From NCBI GenBank assembly GCA_026224875.1, contig JAMFRU010000066.1:1-64000 (forward strand): DNA of 64,000 bases, in the 5' to 3' direction. The DNA comes from Acidocella sp. (GTDB taxonomy: Bacteria > Pseudomonadota > Alphaproteobacteria > Acetobacterales > Acetobacteraceae). The translations under genes and the position numbers were made by a program. This document shows, piece by piece, positions 1 to 8,482 of this stretch. Position 1 is the first letter of the stretch. Each line of letters opens with the position of its first letter. A model generated the notes under the pieces. That model was not told where the DNA came from. It searched no databases and saw only the letters and a list, made by a program, of their open reading frames with translations.

Positions 1-28
1 AATTCGTGATCTCAACCGGCCGACCCAT
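1..28 (-). CDS. Start of a gene running off the left edge (unidentified)
   Basis: On the minus strand an ATG at 28 is preceded by a strong GGGAGGTG ribosome binding site and opens a frame reading MGRPVEITN to the window edge. It lies about 150 bp downstream of the formamidase large subunit, in the same direction, so it may belong to the same operon. Nine residues are too few to name a family. An ABC ATPase would fit the binding protein upstream, but that is only a guess. Confidence 0.45.
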
Positions 29-175
29 ACCCACCTCCCGCACCCGAATCGGCGCGCCTCAGTGAATCACAGCCCAGCCGAATTTCGGAATCGTACAAAG
101 AGTCAGAGACCGCGATGACTGGTATTACAGACCGATAAATCCAATCGGCATAGCCTCCGAAACTCCCGAGGCCGT

Positions 176-2404
176 TCAAAAAGCCTCGGGCGAAATAAAC
201 CGCCGGATCACATTCGCGGTTATCGCCGATACGTTGTTCCGATAATGATTATGCGACAGGCTGCCGGCCCAGGCGATTGAACCGACGGAAAATACCGCCC
301 CGCCAGACGGGGTTTCAAAAAATACCATATCTGCGCGAACGGTAGGGGAATATTCAGCACTTTGCCCGGGATAGTTTATTAACAACGTCTCGACCGTCGG
401 AAGATAATTGCCGGTATGGGCCTCGGAGTGCGCCAGGATCAAAGCATGGGCGGGCGTGCCAAGCGAGACATCCGCACAATCCAGCTCAAGCCCGGCCGCG
501 CCACCACCGATCAGGCCAAAATCTCCAATCAGTTCCGCCTCACCGACACCGTCAAAAATGAAGGCAGCACGAGGATCTTTGCTTGCGGGCAAGCGGCGGT
601 AATAGGAGGATATATCAAATCCCTGGGCGACGAAGCCAACACCGGTGGGCACCTGCGGCGCACGGCCAAGCCGGCGCCATAAACCACCATATTCGCCATT
701 AAAACTATGGAATGCTTCGCCCGGTGGCGTGATCCAGCCATTGCCGACTTCGCAGCGCCGCACCTCGACCACACCCGGGAGCGTCGCATGATAGGCAATT
801 CGCCAATAAAATCCATTGCCCCCGAGATAGACCAGCCGGCCCCCATTGGCCTGGAATGACGCCAGGTGATCCTGCATGGCGGTGGACACATATTCAGGGT
901 GGGTGCCGGTTACCACACAGCGATAGCGGGCGAGAATCGCAGCACCATTCTCGTGCAAATCGTCGTCTGAAATACAGTCATATTCAAGACCCGACTGCTC
1001 CAGCCAACCGGTAAGATGCGTGTCCGCATTAAGCTGCCATAATGCCGACCCCGATCCGCCAAGCCAGGATTGATATTTAGGGCGCATGTTCAAAATCGGC
1101 CGCAGCCTTGATGAATAATAAATGCCGCTATTATCGGAATGGCGGTCGTAAAGCGATCCGCCATATTCACGGTGTTCACTCAGAAAAATATCCGCCGGTG
1201 TAAATACCGGCACCATGTCGTGAACCCGCTCCGCAAGATCGGCATCAAATGCGAGATGCTCATTCGCGTATGCCAAATAGCTGGCACTGGGCAAAATCAG
1301 CAATACCGGTGCCGCGGCACGCTCTTGTGATGGCGTGACGACGAACGGGATATAATCCTCGTCGCCCTCAACCGTCAGCCGCGCCGCGTAGAGCCCGCTT
1401 TTTAGGTCCGCTGGCACCTGCCAGATCGCGTCGGTTTCCCAGCCGGCATCATAAATATCGTCGTCATGAAAATGGATCGCGCCGTATTGACACGGCGCGT
1501 CCTGCCAACGGAACACGCTGCCATCCCAATTATGCCCGGTGACCGCCCGCGCAGGCAGCTGGTAGATGCGGCCATCCAACCCGTTGGAAGATGTGTCCTT
1601 GAAACTTGTTCCTGAAATGTCCTCAGAAAAATCCCAGGCCGCGACAATCTGGCCAAGCGGTGCGGCGGCTATGCCAGCTTGGCATAGCGCCGCCAAACCG
1701 GCTTCATCCAGCGCCTCACTCAGTAATCGCGGCGCGTCTATTTTGCCGTTATAAAATCCTGTTTTCCCCGCAGCGTCACGCGCGGCAAAAATAAATTCGG
1801 CGATCGGTGCGCCAACCCCGCGTTTCGTCAAAATTGCCGACCGGTGCGCGGCATCCTGGTTCCGTGGCTGATGATGCAACGGCAACTGCAACATGGTAAC
1901 CACACCGGTGGCCGCGGCAAAACTAACCGCCACCGCATACCACTGGCCGGATAACACCGGCCGGCCGAGGGCGATCGTCTCCGCCACTCCCACCCCGTCG
2001 CCGATGGTTAGAGACAGGCCGTTCACGCCATCCAGCGCCAGGTAGAACCCGGCCTGGCGTGTCTCGTCCCACAGGCTCGCAATCACCTGTCCGGTTTTGC
2101 CCGGTGTGGTCGGATAGATAAAGGCCTGGAAGGTAAGATCCTCAAGCTTGGATAAAACCGGGTGCGCGGGAACCGCCGCATAGGAACCGCTGGTGATGCT
2201 CTGACGCCGGCCGGGATAAATCCCGTTCACCGCCGCCTCGATCAGCTCATCCTTATAACCGGGACCCGCGGGATTGGCATCGCCATGGATCAGCCGGACG
2301 ACCTGCAAAGCAAAAGAAGCGGTGTTTTCACTGCTGATTTTGAACGCGATCGGCTGGTTCGGCGCGACGCTGAATTTATCGCTGTAACCTAGAATGGTTT
2401 TCAT
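176..2404 (-). CDS. N,N-dimethylformamidase-like large (beta) subunit
   Basis: The 742-residue protein resembles the large subunit of N,N-dimethylformamidase, which hydrolyses formamides to formate and an amine and is about 760 residues long in known enzymes. Residues about 85-265 form a LamG/concanavalin-like jelly roll. The middle (about 410-440) has a family-typical Tyr/His/Asp-rich segment, LYDRHSDNSG followed by YYSSRLRP. The C-terminal third looks like the glutamine-amidotransferase-like fold of this family. Characterised members bind one Fe(III) through two Tyr and one carboxylate; I cannot assign those ligands by eye. The gene starts 6 bp after the small-subunit gene, as expected for a two-subunit enzyme. 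The true substrate is unknown. Its neighbours (NMT1-type binding protein, TenA) suggest a formylated amine, possibly a formyl-aminopyrimidine, rather than dimethylformamide itself. Confidence 0.8.
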   Translation of the reverse strand: MKTILGYSDKFSVAPNQPIAFKISSENTASFALQVVRLIHGDANPAGPGYKDELIEAAVNGIYPGRRQSITSGSYAAVPAHPVLSKLEDLTFQAFIYPTTPGKTGQVIASLWDETRQAGFYLALDGVNGLSLTIGDGVGVAETIALGRPVLSGQWYAVAVSFAAATGVVTMLQLPLHHQPRNQDAAHRSAILTKRGVGAPIAEFIFAARDAAGKTGFYNGKIDAPRLLSEALDEAGLAALCQAGIAAAPLGQIVAAWDFSEDISGTSFKDTSSNGLDGRIYQLPARAVTGHNWDGSVFRWQDAPCQYGAIHFHDDDIYDAGWETDAIWQVPADLKSGLYAARLTVEGDEDYIPFVVTPSQERAAAPVLLILPSASYLAYANEHLAFDADLAERVHDMVPVFTPADIFLSEHREYGGSLYDRHSDNSGIYYSSRLRPILNMRPKYQSWLGGSGSALWQLNADTHLTGWLEQSGLEYDCISDDDLHENGAAILARYRCVVTGTHPEYVSTAMQDHLASFQANGGRLVYLGGNGFYWRIAYHATLPGVVEVRRCEVGNGWITPPGEAFHSFNGEYGGLWRRLGRAPQVPTGVGFVAQGFDISSYYRRLPASKDPRAAFIFDGVGEAELIGDFGLIGGGAAGLELDCADVSLGTPAHALILAHSEAHTGNYLPTVETLLINYPGQSAEYSPTVRADMVFFETPSGGAVFSVGSIAWAGSLSHNHYRNNVSAITANVIRRFISPEAF

Positions 2405-2410
2405 AAAAAT

Positions 2411-2722
2411 TCACAAATCTTCATCGCGCAGCTCGTGCCCGGTGACCTCATACCAACGCAGCTTGAAAATTTCCCACTCGGCTTCTTCCAGCGAGGTAAA
2501 AATCCGGTTGGCATGCACCACGGGCGGCACGCCGCGCTCGCCGGATAATTGGGCAAGCGTCCAACGGCGATAAGGTTCGACGCAGACAAGGCAATATTTT
2601 CCCTTAACCGGCCCCGCGCGGAGCAGGTTGAGAACCTGCTCCAGCCCGGCGCTATGATGGCCGACCGGATTTTGCTTAAACTCTCGCGCCAAATGGAGCG
2701 CGGCAGGATCAATCCGGAACAT
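2411..2722 (-). CDS. N,N-dimethylformamidase-like small (alpha) subunit
   Basis: This is a 103-residue protein directly upstream of the large subunit. Its size, its order and a compact aromatic-rich sequence (KGKYCLVCVEPYRRWTLAQL, then EEAEWEIFKLRWYEVTG) fit the small subunit of N,N-dimethylformamidase (about 130 residues in known enzymes). That subunit has no catalytic residues of its own but is needed for the active heteromer. The start at 2722 lies 4 bp after the stop of the upstream binding-protein gene, so translation is probably coupled. An overlapping frame at 2401-2712 is less protein-like and was discarded. Confidence 0.68.
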   Translation of the reverse strand: MFRIDPAALHLAREFKQNPVGHHSAGLEQVLNLLRAGPVKGKYCLVCVEPYRRWTLAQLSGERGVPPVVHANRIFTSLEEAEWEIFKLRWYEVTGHELRDEDL

Positions 2723-2726
2723 AGAT

Positions 2727-3698
2727 TCAGGCTTTTAATTCGACTGCATAACTATCCAGCGGCAGGGCTTTTTTAATCAGGCCCGCTTTCAGCATAAAGT
2801 CGCGATAGGTGGTGTAGCGCGTCTTATCAAGATAAAACGGATCCTGCGCAAAAGAATCCGGCAGCGCATGCCAGGATGCCTCGTTCAGCTTGTTGTTCAG
2901 CGAGGGCTGATCGCTGGCGAATTTATCCCACATCGGGTCAACGTTTTTGACCAGATAATTCGCCCCTTCCTTGACCGCGCTGAGGAATTTCGGCAGCGCC
3001 GGATTGCTGACACCGGCTTTGTTCGACATGATGATCAATTCATCCGAAGGCGGCACGCCGTGATCTTCGGGGATAAAAATAATCGGGTCCAAACCGGCCT
3101 GCTTCAATTGAATGTCTTCAAAGGTTCGATAAGTACCGATCACGCCATCCACCTCATGCGACATCAAGGCGGTGACAACGGCGAAATTCACATTCACCAA
3201 AGTGACGTCGGTCAGCTTCAGGCCAACCGAACCCAACATCGCGGAGATCAGCGCTTCTTCCACGCCGGCCACCGAATAGCCGATTTTTTTACCCTTGAAA
3301 TCCGCAAGGGTTTTGATGCCCCGGCCGGACAATGCGGTCAGTGTGTTCAACGGTTTATTGATCAACGTTCCGGTGCGGATCACTGGCAGACCCTGATCGG
3401 CGAGCAGGTATAATTCGGTCTGATAGCTCAGCGCCGCATCGACCTTGCCGGCGGCCAGCAGGCGGGGCGGCAGATCCGGGTCCGTCGGCGCGATCAGGTC
3501 CACATCCAGCCCGGCCCGATCGAAGGCACCGATGTATTTTGCCACAAATAGCGGTGCATGGTCCGGGTTCACGAACCAGTCGAGCAGCACGGTGAATTTT
3601 TCGCCGGCGGCAGCGCGGGCGCGGGAGGCAAGCCCGGTACTCGCCAACAAAGTCGCGGCCGAGGCGTAGCTGAGAAGACGGCGGCGATGCATGCTCAT
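2727..3698 (-). CDS. NMT1/THI5-like ABC substrate-binding protein (pyrimidine-type, Tat signal)
   Basis: The 323-residue protein begins MSMHRRRLLSYASAATLLAST, a twin-arginine-type signal peptide followed by an Ala-rich cleavage region, so the mature protein should be periplasmic. The frame extends 30 codons further upstream, but I chose ATG 3698 because GAGGAG sits 9 nt before it and the Tat signal starts there. The mature part starts FTVLLDWFVNPDHAPLFVAK, the classic opening of the NMT1/THI5 family that binds thiamin pyrimidine precursors such as formyl-aminopyrimidine (ThiY); relatives bind nitrate, taurine or other small ligands. It lies 4 bp upstream of the formamidase small subunit, so it probably imports that enzyme's substrate. 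The matching permease and ATPase genes are not in the window. Confidence 0.8.
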   Translation of the reverse strand: MSMHRRRLLSYASAATLLASTGLASRARAAAGEKFTVLLDWFVNPDHAPLFVAKYIGAFDRAGLDVDLIAPTDPDLPPRLLAAGKVDAALSYQTELYLLADQGLPVIRTGTLINKPLNTLTALSGRGIKTLADFKGKKIGYSVAGVEEALISAMLGSVGLKLTDVTLVNVNFAVVTALMSHEVDGVIGTYRTFEDIQLKQAGLDPIIFIPEDHGVPPSDELIIMSNKAGVSNPALPKFLSAVKEGANYLVKNVDPMWDKFASDQPSLNNKLNEASWHALPDSFAQDPFYLDKTRYTTYRDFMLKAGLIKKALPLDSYAVELKA

Positions 3699-4059
3699 TA
3701 TGCTTAGCTCCTCTATGTGATGTAGGCGTTGGTGTATACACAAACTTATAAGCAAACGTCGTGCCAGTGAGGTTAGGGCATAAAACAATCACAACATCAC
3801 CTGAACTGCGATTTTTGTTGCCTAATTTGCACATCAGTTATCAATTTGAGCGGAAAATTTAGGCGTTTTATATTGGCGGTTCTTCTTGTGCATACACAAA
3901 CCTTCGGGGGGCGGAGTCATGATCCTGCAACTCCTCTGCCGGAACTCCCGCCCGCATGGCTGAAAGGTCAGTTCTGCATTTTGCGCCATTCTTGCCCGCA
4001 CCGCGGCTTCATGCTCGGCATAGGGTCACACAGATTGGTTTTCTGCCGCGGCGCAGAAA
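3699..4059. other. Intergenic stretch without a convincing gene
   Basis: This is the region between the binding-protein gene and the GntR-like remnant. A 114-codon plus-strand frame (3846-4190) crosses it but resembles no family and runs across the remnant. I see no canonical THI-box (TPP riboswitch) on either strand. The promoter of the formamidase operon should lie here. Confidence 0.4.
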
Positions 4060-4176
4060 CCCGCGCCGCGAAGCCTCACATACCGGGGTTCCCGACACGT
4101 CATAACGGTCTGTCAGATCCTCTTCCTCGAGCTGGGGCCCTGGCTACAACGCACCGCTGCAGGTATCCGCCATCAT
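4060..4176 (-). pseudogene. Remnant of a GntR-family regulator DNA-binding domain
   Basis: On the minus strand 4143-4072 reads PGPQLEEEDLTDRYDVSG then TPVCEA. This closely follows the winged-helix signature of GntR regulators (PG..L.E..LA.R..VSRTPVREA). A TAG stop at 4146-4144 breaks the frame just before it, an ATG at 4176 lies upstream of the stop, and the sequence after the helix does not continue as a GntR domain. It is read as a decayed former regulator gene, perhaps of the adjacent salvage genes. The match is short, so confidence is moderate. Confidence 0.5.
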
Positions 4177-4257
4177 TTGGTGCTAAATAGCAACGGGAAA
4201 AGTCAGCGTCTTTGGTTCCCAGCATTGTCATCGCCTGATCCTGATTGTACCGCCAAC

Positions 4258-5082
4258 TCACCGCCAGCCCATCTGCCAAAATGCCGCTTCAAGCTCGGTT
4301 GCCTTGTTAAAGGTTGCCAGGAGCGAGTCGTAGCGCGCCTCAGCACCCCGTTTTGTGCCCAACGCATCGAGGGACATGATCGAAGCCGCCACCGATTCAA
4401 CGTATTCCTGGCCGGTATAAGCCTGGATCCAGGCTTTATAGGGATTATCCGCGGGAAGCCCAGCGGCCAGCATCGCGCCGATTTCGGCATAACCCACAAT
4501 GCAGGGCGCCAAGGCCACCATCAGGTCCAAACTGTCCCCAGCGACACCTAGCTCCAGCACGAACCGCGTATAGGCCAGCATTTCCAACGATTGCGGGGCC
4601 GCCGCCATCTCCGGCTCGCTAATGCCCCAGCCGGCGCAATATTCGACATGCAACGGCATTTCAACATCCAGCAGAATGGACGCCGTCCGCATCGCCTCCC
4701 GCATATCCGCCAGATTATCATGCTTATAAGCAAGCAGCAGATAGGCTCGCGCATATTGGGTCAGAAACAAATAATCCTGGATCAGGAAACGTTCGAATTT
4801 TTCTCGTGGCAAAGTGCCGTCGCCCAGGCTCAGCACAAAAGGATGACGGATATATTGCGCCCAGACATCTCCGGAATCGCGGCGCAGCCGGCCAAATAAC
4901 CCATGGTTCAACGGCACGGCATGATCATCGGCTATACTCAAAATCAGTCTCCAAACAATCTCTGGCCATCGATTTTGAAGGCGAGCCTGCGTGAATAAGC
5001 AAGTATCAGGCCACAACTGGGGGCCGGCAGCTCGCTCAAGGCTCGTCACCGGCGCATGGGGGAGCGTTCGATTGACGATCAT
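4258..5082 (-). CDS. tenA: TenA-like thiaminase II / aminopyrimidine aminohydrolase
   Basis: Residues about 60-274 match TenA: the segment HPFVLSLGDGTLPREKFERF followed by LIQDYLFL, a central YCAGWGISEPE region with the Cys expected of the nucleophile, and the C-terminal YTGQEY..S motif. TenA hydrolyses aminopyrimidine breakdown products of thiamin to HMP, which ThiD (49.6 kb) can phosphorylate. The frame is 274 residues against the usual 215-225. The extra N-terminal 50 residues look non-homologous, and ATG 5082 lacks a Shine-Dalgarno and lies in a TATTATAAATG stretch that resembles a -10 box. The real start may be a downstream GTG (near residue 57). Confidence 0.8.
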   Translation of the reverse strand: MIVNRTLPHAPVTSLERAAGPQLWPDTCLFTQARLQNRWPEIVWRLILSIADDHAVPLNHGLFGRLRRDSGDVWAQYIRHPFVLSLGDGTLPREKFERFLIQDYLFLTQYARAYLLLAYKHDNLADMREAMRTASILLDVEMPLHVEYCAGWGISEPEMAAAPQSLEMLAYTRFVLELGVAGDSLDLMVALAPCIVGYAEIGAMLAAGLPADNPYKAWIQAYTGQEYVESVAASIMSLDALGTKRGAEARYDSLLATFNKATELEAAFWQMGWR

Positions 5083-5186
5083 TTATAATAAAGAGGCGCG
5101 ATAGCCGGACGCGGGTCACGCTCGGGAAAGTTTACGGCCCGGCATTCCCTTCGAGGGCAAGCCGGGTAAGATCCGCCTGCACCAGG

Positions 5187-5670
5187 TTGAGTTTTGCTTG
5201 GGTATGCGTGTTCACCGATGACCAGCTCCGAGCGTTCTGTTCGAAGGTGGCGCCCTTGCCGCAATGCGTCCTGGTACCACTCTGGCGATGCACACCGCTA
5301 GCTCGCCAGAACTGGCTCGTGAGATTGGGACAGGACACCTGCCGGCGGTGGTGTGCTGGATGCGACGTTCAGTGGTGGCCCCCACGACGTGCTTGCTGGC
5401 GCGCTGACGCTTATGATTGGGGGAGAGCCGGAAACCGTAGAGCATGCGAGACCGCTTCTGCAAACCTATGCCGATAAAATCTTCTACATTGGCCCCCTTG
5501 GTTATGGTCAAATGCTCAAGCTGCTCAACAATTTGTCGTTTGCGGCGAATTTGAAAAATGTGGCGGAGCTACTGCAGCTGGCCGAAGGGCTGAATTTCAA
5601 AGCCAGCGACGTCGCAAACATCATTCAAAATTGCAGCGGCGGAGGTCAAAGCGTGCATGCCGCGCTATAC
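5187..5670 (+). pseudogene. Broken 3-hydroxyisobutyrate dehydrogenase-family gene
   Basis: Pieces of one protein occur in successive frames: VCVFTDDQLRA near 5207, then LFEGGALAAMRPGTTLAMHT and ASSPELAREIG from about 5238, then VLDATFSGGPHDVLAGALTL and the following GGEPETVEHARPLL, FYIGPLGYGQMLKLLNN up to about 5670. These are the conserved blocks of the 3-hydroxyisobutyrate dehydrogenase/tartronate semialdehyde reductase family, in order (the FSGGP block is the substrate-binding motif, the KLLNN block carries the catalytic Lys). The N-terminal Rossmann part and the C-terminus are missing and there are at least two frameshifts. Its 3' end overlaps the spoVR stop. Confidence 0.8.
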
Positions 5671-7181
5671 TGGTTTATAACGGTATCAGATTGTGCTTGG
5701 ACCTCGGCCAGCGTCACCTCATAGCCCCATAGATTGGCCAGATGCTGCAGCACCTTCATCGTATCCTTTTCATGCACGAGAATGCCGGAGTAGACCCGGT
5801 GCTGCAAAATCAACCGCCGGTCACCATCGAGATCGACGTCCACCACCTCAATTTCCGGCTCGTTCTGCACCACGTCGAACTGGTTGGCGAGGCTGGTGCG
5901 TAAGGTACGATAGCCGCGCTCGTTATGAATGGCTTTGACGGTAAGATCTGATTTGGCATCGTCATGCAGATCGAAAAATTTCATTTTGCGCATCAGCGCC
6001 GGTGAGAGGAACTGGCGGATGAAACTCTCGTCGCGGTGGTTGGCCCAGCCGTCCTTCAGCACGCCCAGCCAGTCGCCGCAGCCGGCGATTTCCGGCAACC
6101 AGGCGCGGTCTTCCTCCGTCGGTGTTTCGCAGATGCGCTGAATGTCCTGCATCATACCAAAACCCAGCGCATAGGGGTTGATGCCCGAATAGCCAGGATG
6201 ATCGAAATCCGGCTGGAACACCGCGCCGGTATGCGATTGGAAAAACTCCATCATCGCGCCATCGGTCAGGAAGCCCGTTTCATGCAGCCGGTTCATCACA
6301 TGATAATGCACAAAGGTGGCGCAGCCTTCATTCATCATCTTGGTCTGTTTCTGCGGGTAGAAATACTGCGCGATATGCCTGACGATGCGCAAAATTTCGC
6401 GCTCCCAGGTTTTGAGCAATGGTGCTTTCTTTTCGAGAAAATACAGGAGGTTTTCTTCAGGCAGGCCCAGCAATTGCCGGCGTTCCGTTTGGCTGTGCGG
6501 CTTGGGTGAACGGACACCATGCACGGGAACCGACTGCCAGAGTTCGTTATAGGAGCGCTCCTGCTCCTCCAGCCGCTCGCGGGCACGCCGCTCCTCTTCG
6601 CGCAGGTTGAGTGATTGCCGGCGCGGATAGCGGCTGACCCCTTGTGCCATGAGCGCGTGTGCTGCATCGAGTATGCGCTCCACGGCCTCCTCGCCATAGC
6701 GTGACTCGCAGCGCGCGATATAGGTTTTCGCGAATTCGAGATAATCCAGAATGCCATCGGCATCCGTCCATTGCCGGAACAGATTGTTGTTCTTGAAAAA
6801 ATGATTATGCCCGAACGCCGCATGCGCGATCACCAGCGTCTGCATCATCATGGAGTTTTCCTCCATGAGATAAGCGATGCAGGGATTGGAATTGATCACG
6901 ATTTCATAGGCAAGGTTGCGCAGACCATGGCGGTAGAGCAGTTCGTCGCGCGCAAAATTTTTGCCGAACGACCAGTGCTGATACATCAGCGGCATACCGA
7001 CGGATGAATAGGCATCGAGCATCTGCTCGAAGGTGATGATTTCGATCTGATTGGGGTAGATGTCGAGCTTCAGTTCATGCGTTGAGATTTTCTCGATCGC
7101 GTCATAGGCGCGCCGCAGGCTGTCGAAATTCCAATCCTTTTCCATGCGATCTTTTTTCGGGTGCGAGAGGGTGGGGCTCAT
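5646..7181 (-). CDS. spoVR: SpoVR/YcgB family stress protein
   Basis: The 511-residue protein matches the SpoVR family (E. coli YcgB is about 510 residues): an N-terminal block with YPNQIEIITFEQMLDAY, an acidic-aromatic centre (NEGCATFVHYHVMNRL) and a family-typical C-terminal domain. The molecular function is unknown; in Bacillus it affects spore cortex, and in proteobacteria it is co-expressed with YeaGH in general stress and nitrogen starvation. Its start overlaps the yeaH stop by 4 bp (ATGA), so it is the third gene of the prkA-yeaH-spoVR operon. The last residues (SAACTL) are encoded in DNA shared with the dehydrogenase pseudogene, so the native C-terminus may have been altered. Confidence 0.93.
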   Translation of the reverse strand: MSPTLSHPKKDRMEKDWNFDSLRRAYDAIEKISTHELKLDIYPNQIEIITFEQMLDAYSSVGMPLMYQHWSFGKNFARDELLYRHGLRNLAYEIVINSNPCIAYLMEENSMMMQTLVIAHAAFGHNHFFKNNNLFRQWTDADGILDYLEFAKTYIARCESRYGEEAVERILDAAHALMAQGVSRYPRRQSLNLREEERRARERLEEQERSYNELWQSVPVHGVRSPKPHSQTERRQLLGLPEENLLYFLEKKAPLLKTWEREILRIVRHIAQYFYPQKQTKMMNEGCATFVHYHVMNRLHETGFLTDGAMMEFFQSHTGAVFQPDFDHPGYSGINPYALGFGMMQDIQRICETPTEEDRAWLPEIAGCGDWLGVLKDGWANHRDESFIRQFLSPALMRKMKFFDLHDDAKSDLTVKAIHNERGYRTLRTSLANQFDVVQNEPEIEVVDVDLDGDRRLILQHRVYSGILVHEKDTMKVLQHLANLWGYEVTLAEVQAQSDTVINQYSAACTL

Positions 7182-8464
7182 GACGCAACCTTCCTGGCTT
7201 GACGCCGGGCTGAAAAAAGCTCCCGGAATACAGGATAGATTTCTCCCCGCTCACTCACCCGCCGCGCTTCTATCCGCTGCCCGGCTTTGATCAACTGATC
7301 ATAAGTGCGCCATAAATCGCTCTGCAGCGCCGCGCCGCTGTCGCCCTTCACTTCGATATAGGCAAAATACTGGCAAAGCGGCAGGATTTTCTGCTTCAGT
7401 AATGCCGCGGCAACGACGTTATCGTTTGCCATATTATCACCATCCGATGCCTGGGCCGCGTAGATATTCCATTGATTCTGCGGATAGCGCGCGGCAACCA
7501 CGCGCAGCATTTCCTCGAACGCTGTGGACACCACCGTCCCTCCGGTTTCGGTGCTCATGAAGAAGGTCTCCTCATCCACCTCACGTGCCAGATGGGTGTG
7601 GCGGATAAAGACGATCTCGACATTTTTGTAGAGCCGCGTGAGGAACAGATAGAGCAGCTTATAGAAGCGCTTGGCGAGGTCCTTCATATGTTCGGTCATC
7701 GAGCCCGAGACATCCATGAGGCAGAACATCACCGCACTCGTCACCGGCTGCGGCACCAGTTCGAAGCGGTTGTAACGCACATCCACCGGGTCGATGAAGG
7801 GGATGCGACGGATCCGGCGGGTTTGTTCCTCAAGCCGTTCCTTCAGCGCGTGGCCGGCCTCAGTATCATCCTGCTCCAGCGCGTCCAACGCCGCCGCCGT
7901 CGCCGCCACTTCCAACGGGCGCGGGCGTTTCAGCGCGATCCGCCGCGCCAGGCTGTTCTGCATTGTGCGCTTGAGGTTGAGGTTGGGGATGGAGCCGCTG
8001 ATGGCGTGGCCGGCGCGTACATGGGTAAAGCTATCGGCGGATTTCATCTCCTTGCGCAGCAGATCCGGCAGTTCCAGATCATCGAAGAAGATGTCGAGGA
8101 ATTCCTCCTGGCTCAGGGCAAATTGAAACGCATCCTGCCCATCGCCATCATCCACCGCCTCACTGCCACCCTTGCCGCCGCCCTGCTGTGGCGGCCGTTT
8201 TATCCGGTCGCCCTGCTCGTACTGCTTATTGCCCGGCAGCACATGCTCGCGCTCGCCCTGGGCGCTGGAGTGGCGGATGCGCGGTTCCTGCAGCCGGTCT
8301 GTCTTGACCCAGATGGGAGTCTCGCCGCCGAGATCGCTCACACTCTGCTCACTCGTGGCTTTGCGCACCGCCTCGGTGAGTTCCTGCTTGGCGCGTTGGA
8401 TAAAGCGCCGGCGGTTGGACAGGCTTTTACCCTGCGGGTTCAGTCGCCGATCAACAATGTTCAT
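7178..8464 (-). CDS. yeaH: YeaH/YhbH family protein (DUF444, VWA-like)
   Basis: The 428-residue protein has the same length as E. coli YeaH (427). The N-terminal half is basic and low complexity, with a Gly-rich QQGGGKGG linker. The C-terminal half carries a von Willebrand A fold with the metal-site motif DVSGSM (near residue 250), then FIRHTHLAREV and TGGTVVSTAFEEM. It is encoded between the kinase PrkA and SpoVR, is thought to be a partner or target of the kinase, and is separated from prkA by 18 bp. The function is not known biochemically. Confidence 0.94.
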   Translation of the reverse strand: MNIVDRRLNPQGKSLSNRRRFIQRAKQELTEAVRKATSEQSVSDLGGETPIWVKTDRLQEPRIRHSSAQGEREHVLPGNKQYEQGDRIKRPPQQGGGKGGSEAVDDGDGQDAFQFALSQEEFLDIFFDDLELPDLLRKEMKSADSFTHVRAGHAISGSIPNLNLKRTMQNSLARRIALKRPRPLEVAATAAALDALEQDDTEAGHALKERLEEQTRRIRRIPFIDPVDVRYNRFELVPQPVTSAVMFCLMDVSGSMTEHMKDLAKRFYKLLYLFLTRLYKNVEIVFIRHTHLAREVDEETFFMSTETGGTVVSTAFEEMLRVVAARYPQNQWNIYAAQASDGDNMANDNVVAAALLKQKILPLCQYFAYIEVKGDSGAALQSDLWRTYDQLIKAGQRIEARRVSERGEIYPVFRELFSARRQARKVAS

Positions 8465-8482
8465 GATCTATGGCCTTATCCG

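Noticed and set aside
3846-4190. A plus-strand frame containing CPHRGF, reminiscent of a Rieske CxHRG box.
   Set aside because: There is no second Cys-x2-His box at the expected distance, and the frame crosses a better GntR-like match on the other strand.
5085-5210. A TPP-riboswitch-like stretch (CGAAGGGAA on the minus strand, upstream of tenA).
   Set aside because: The conserved CTGAGA and the GATCCGGGTAAT part are missing, and the segment overlaps the dehydrogenase pseudogene. Only a short local likeness exists.
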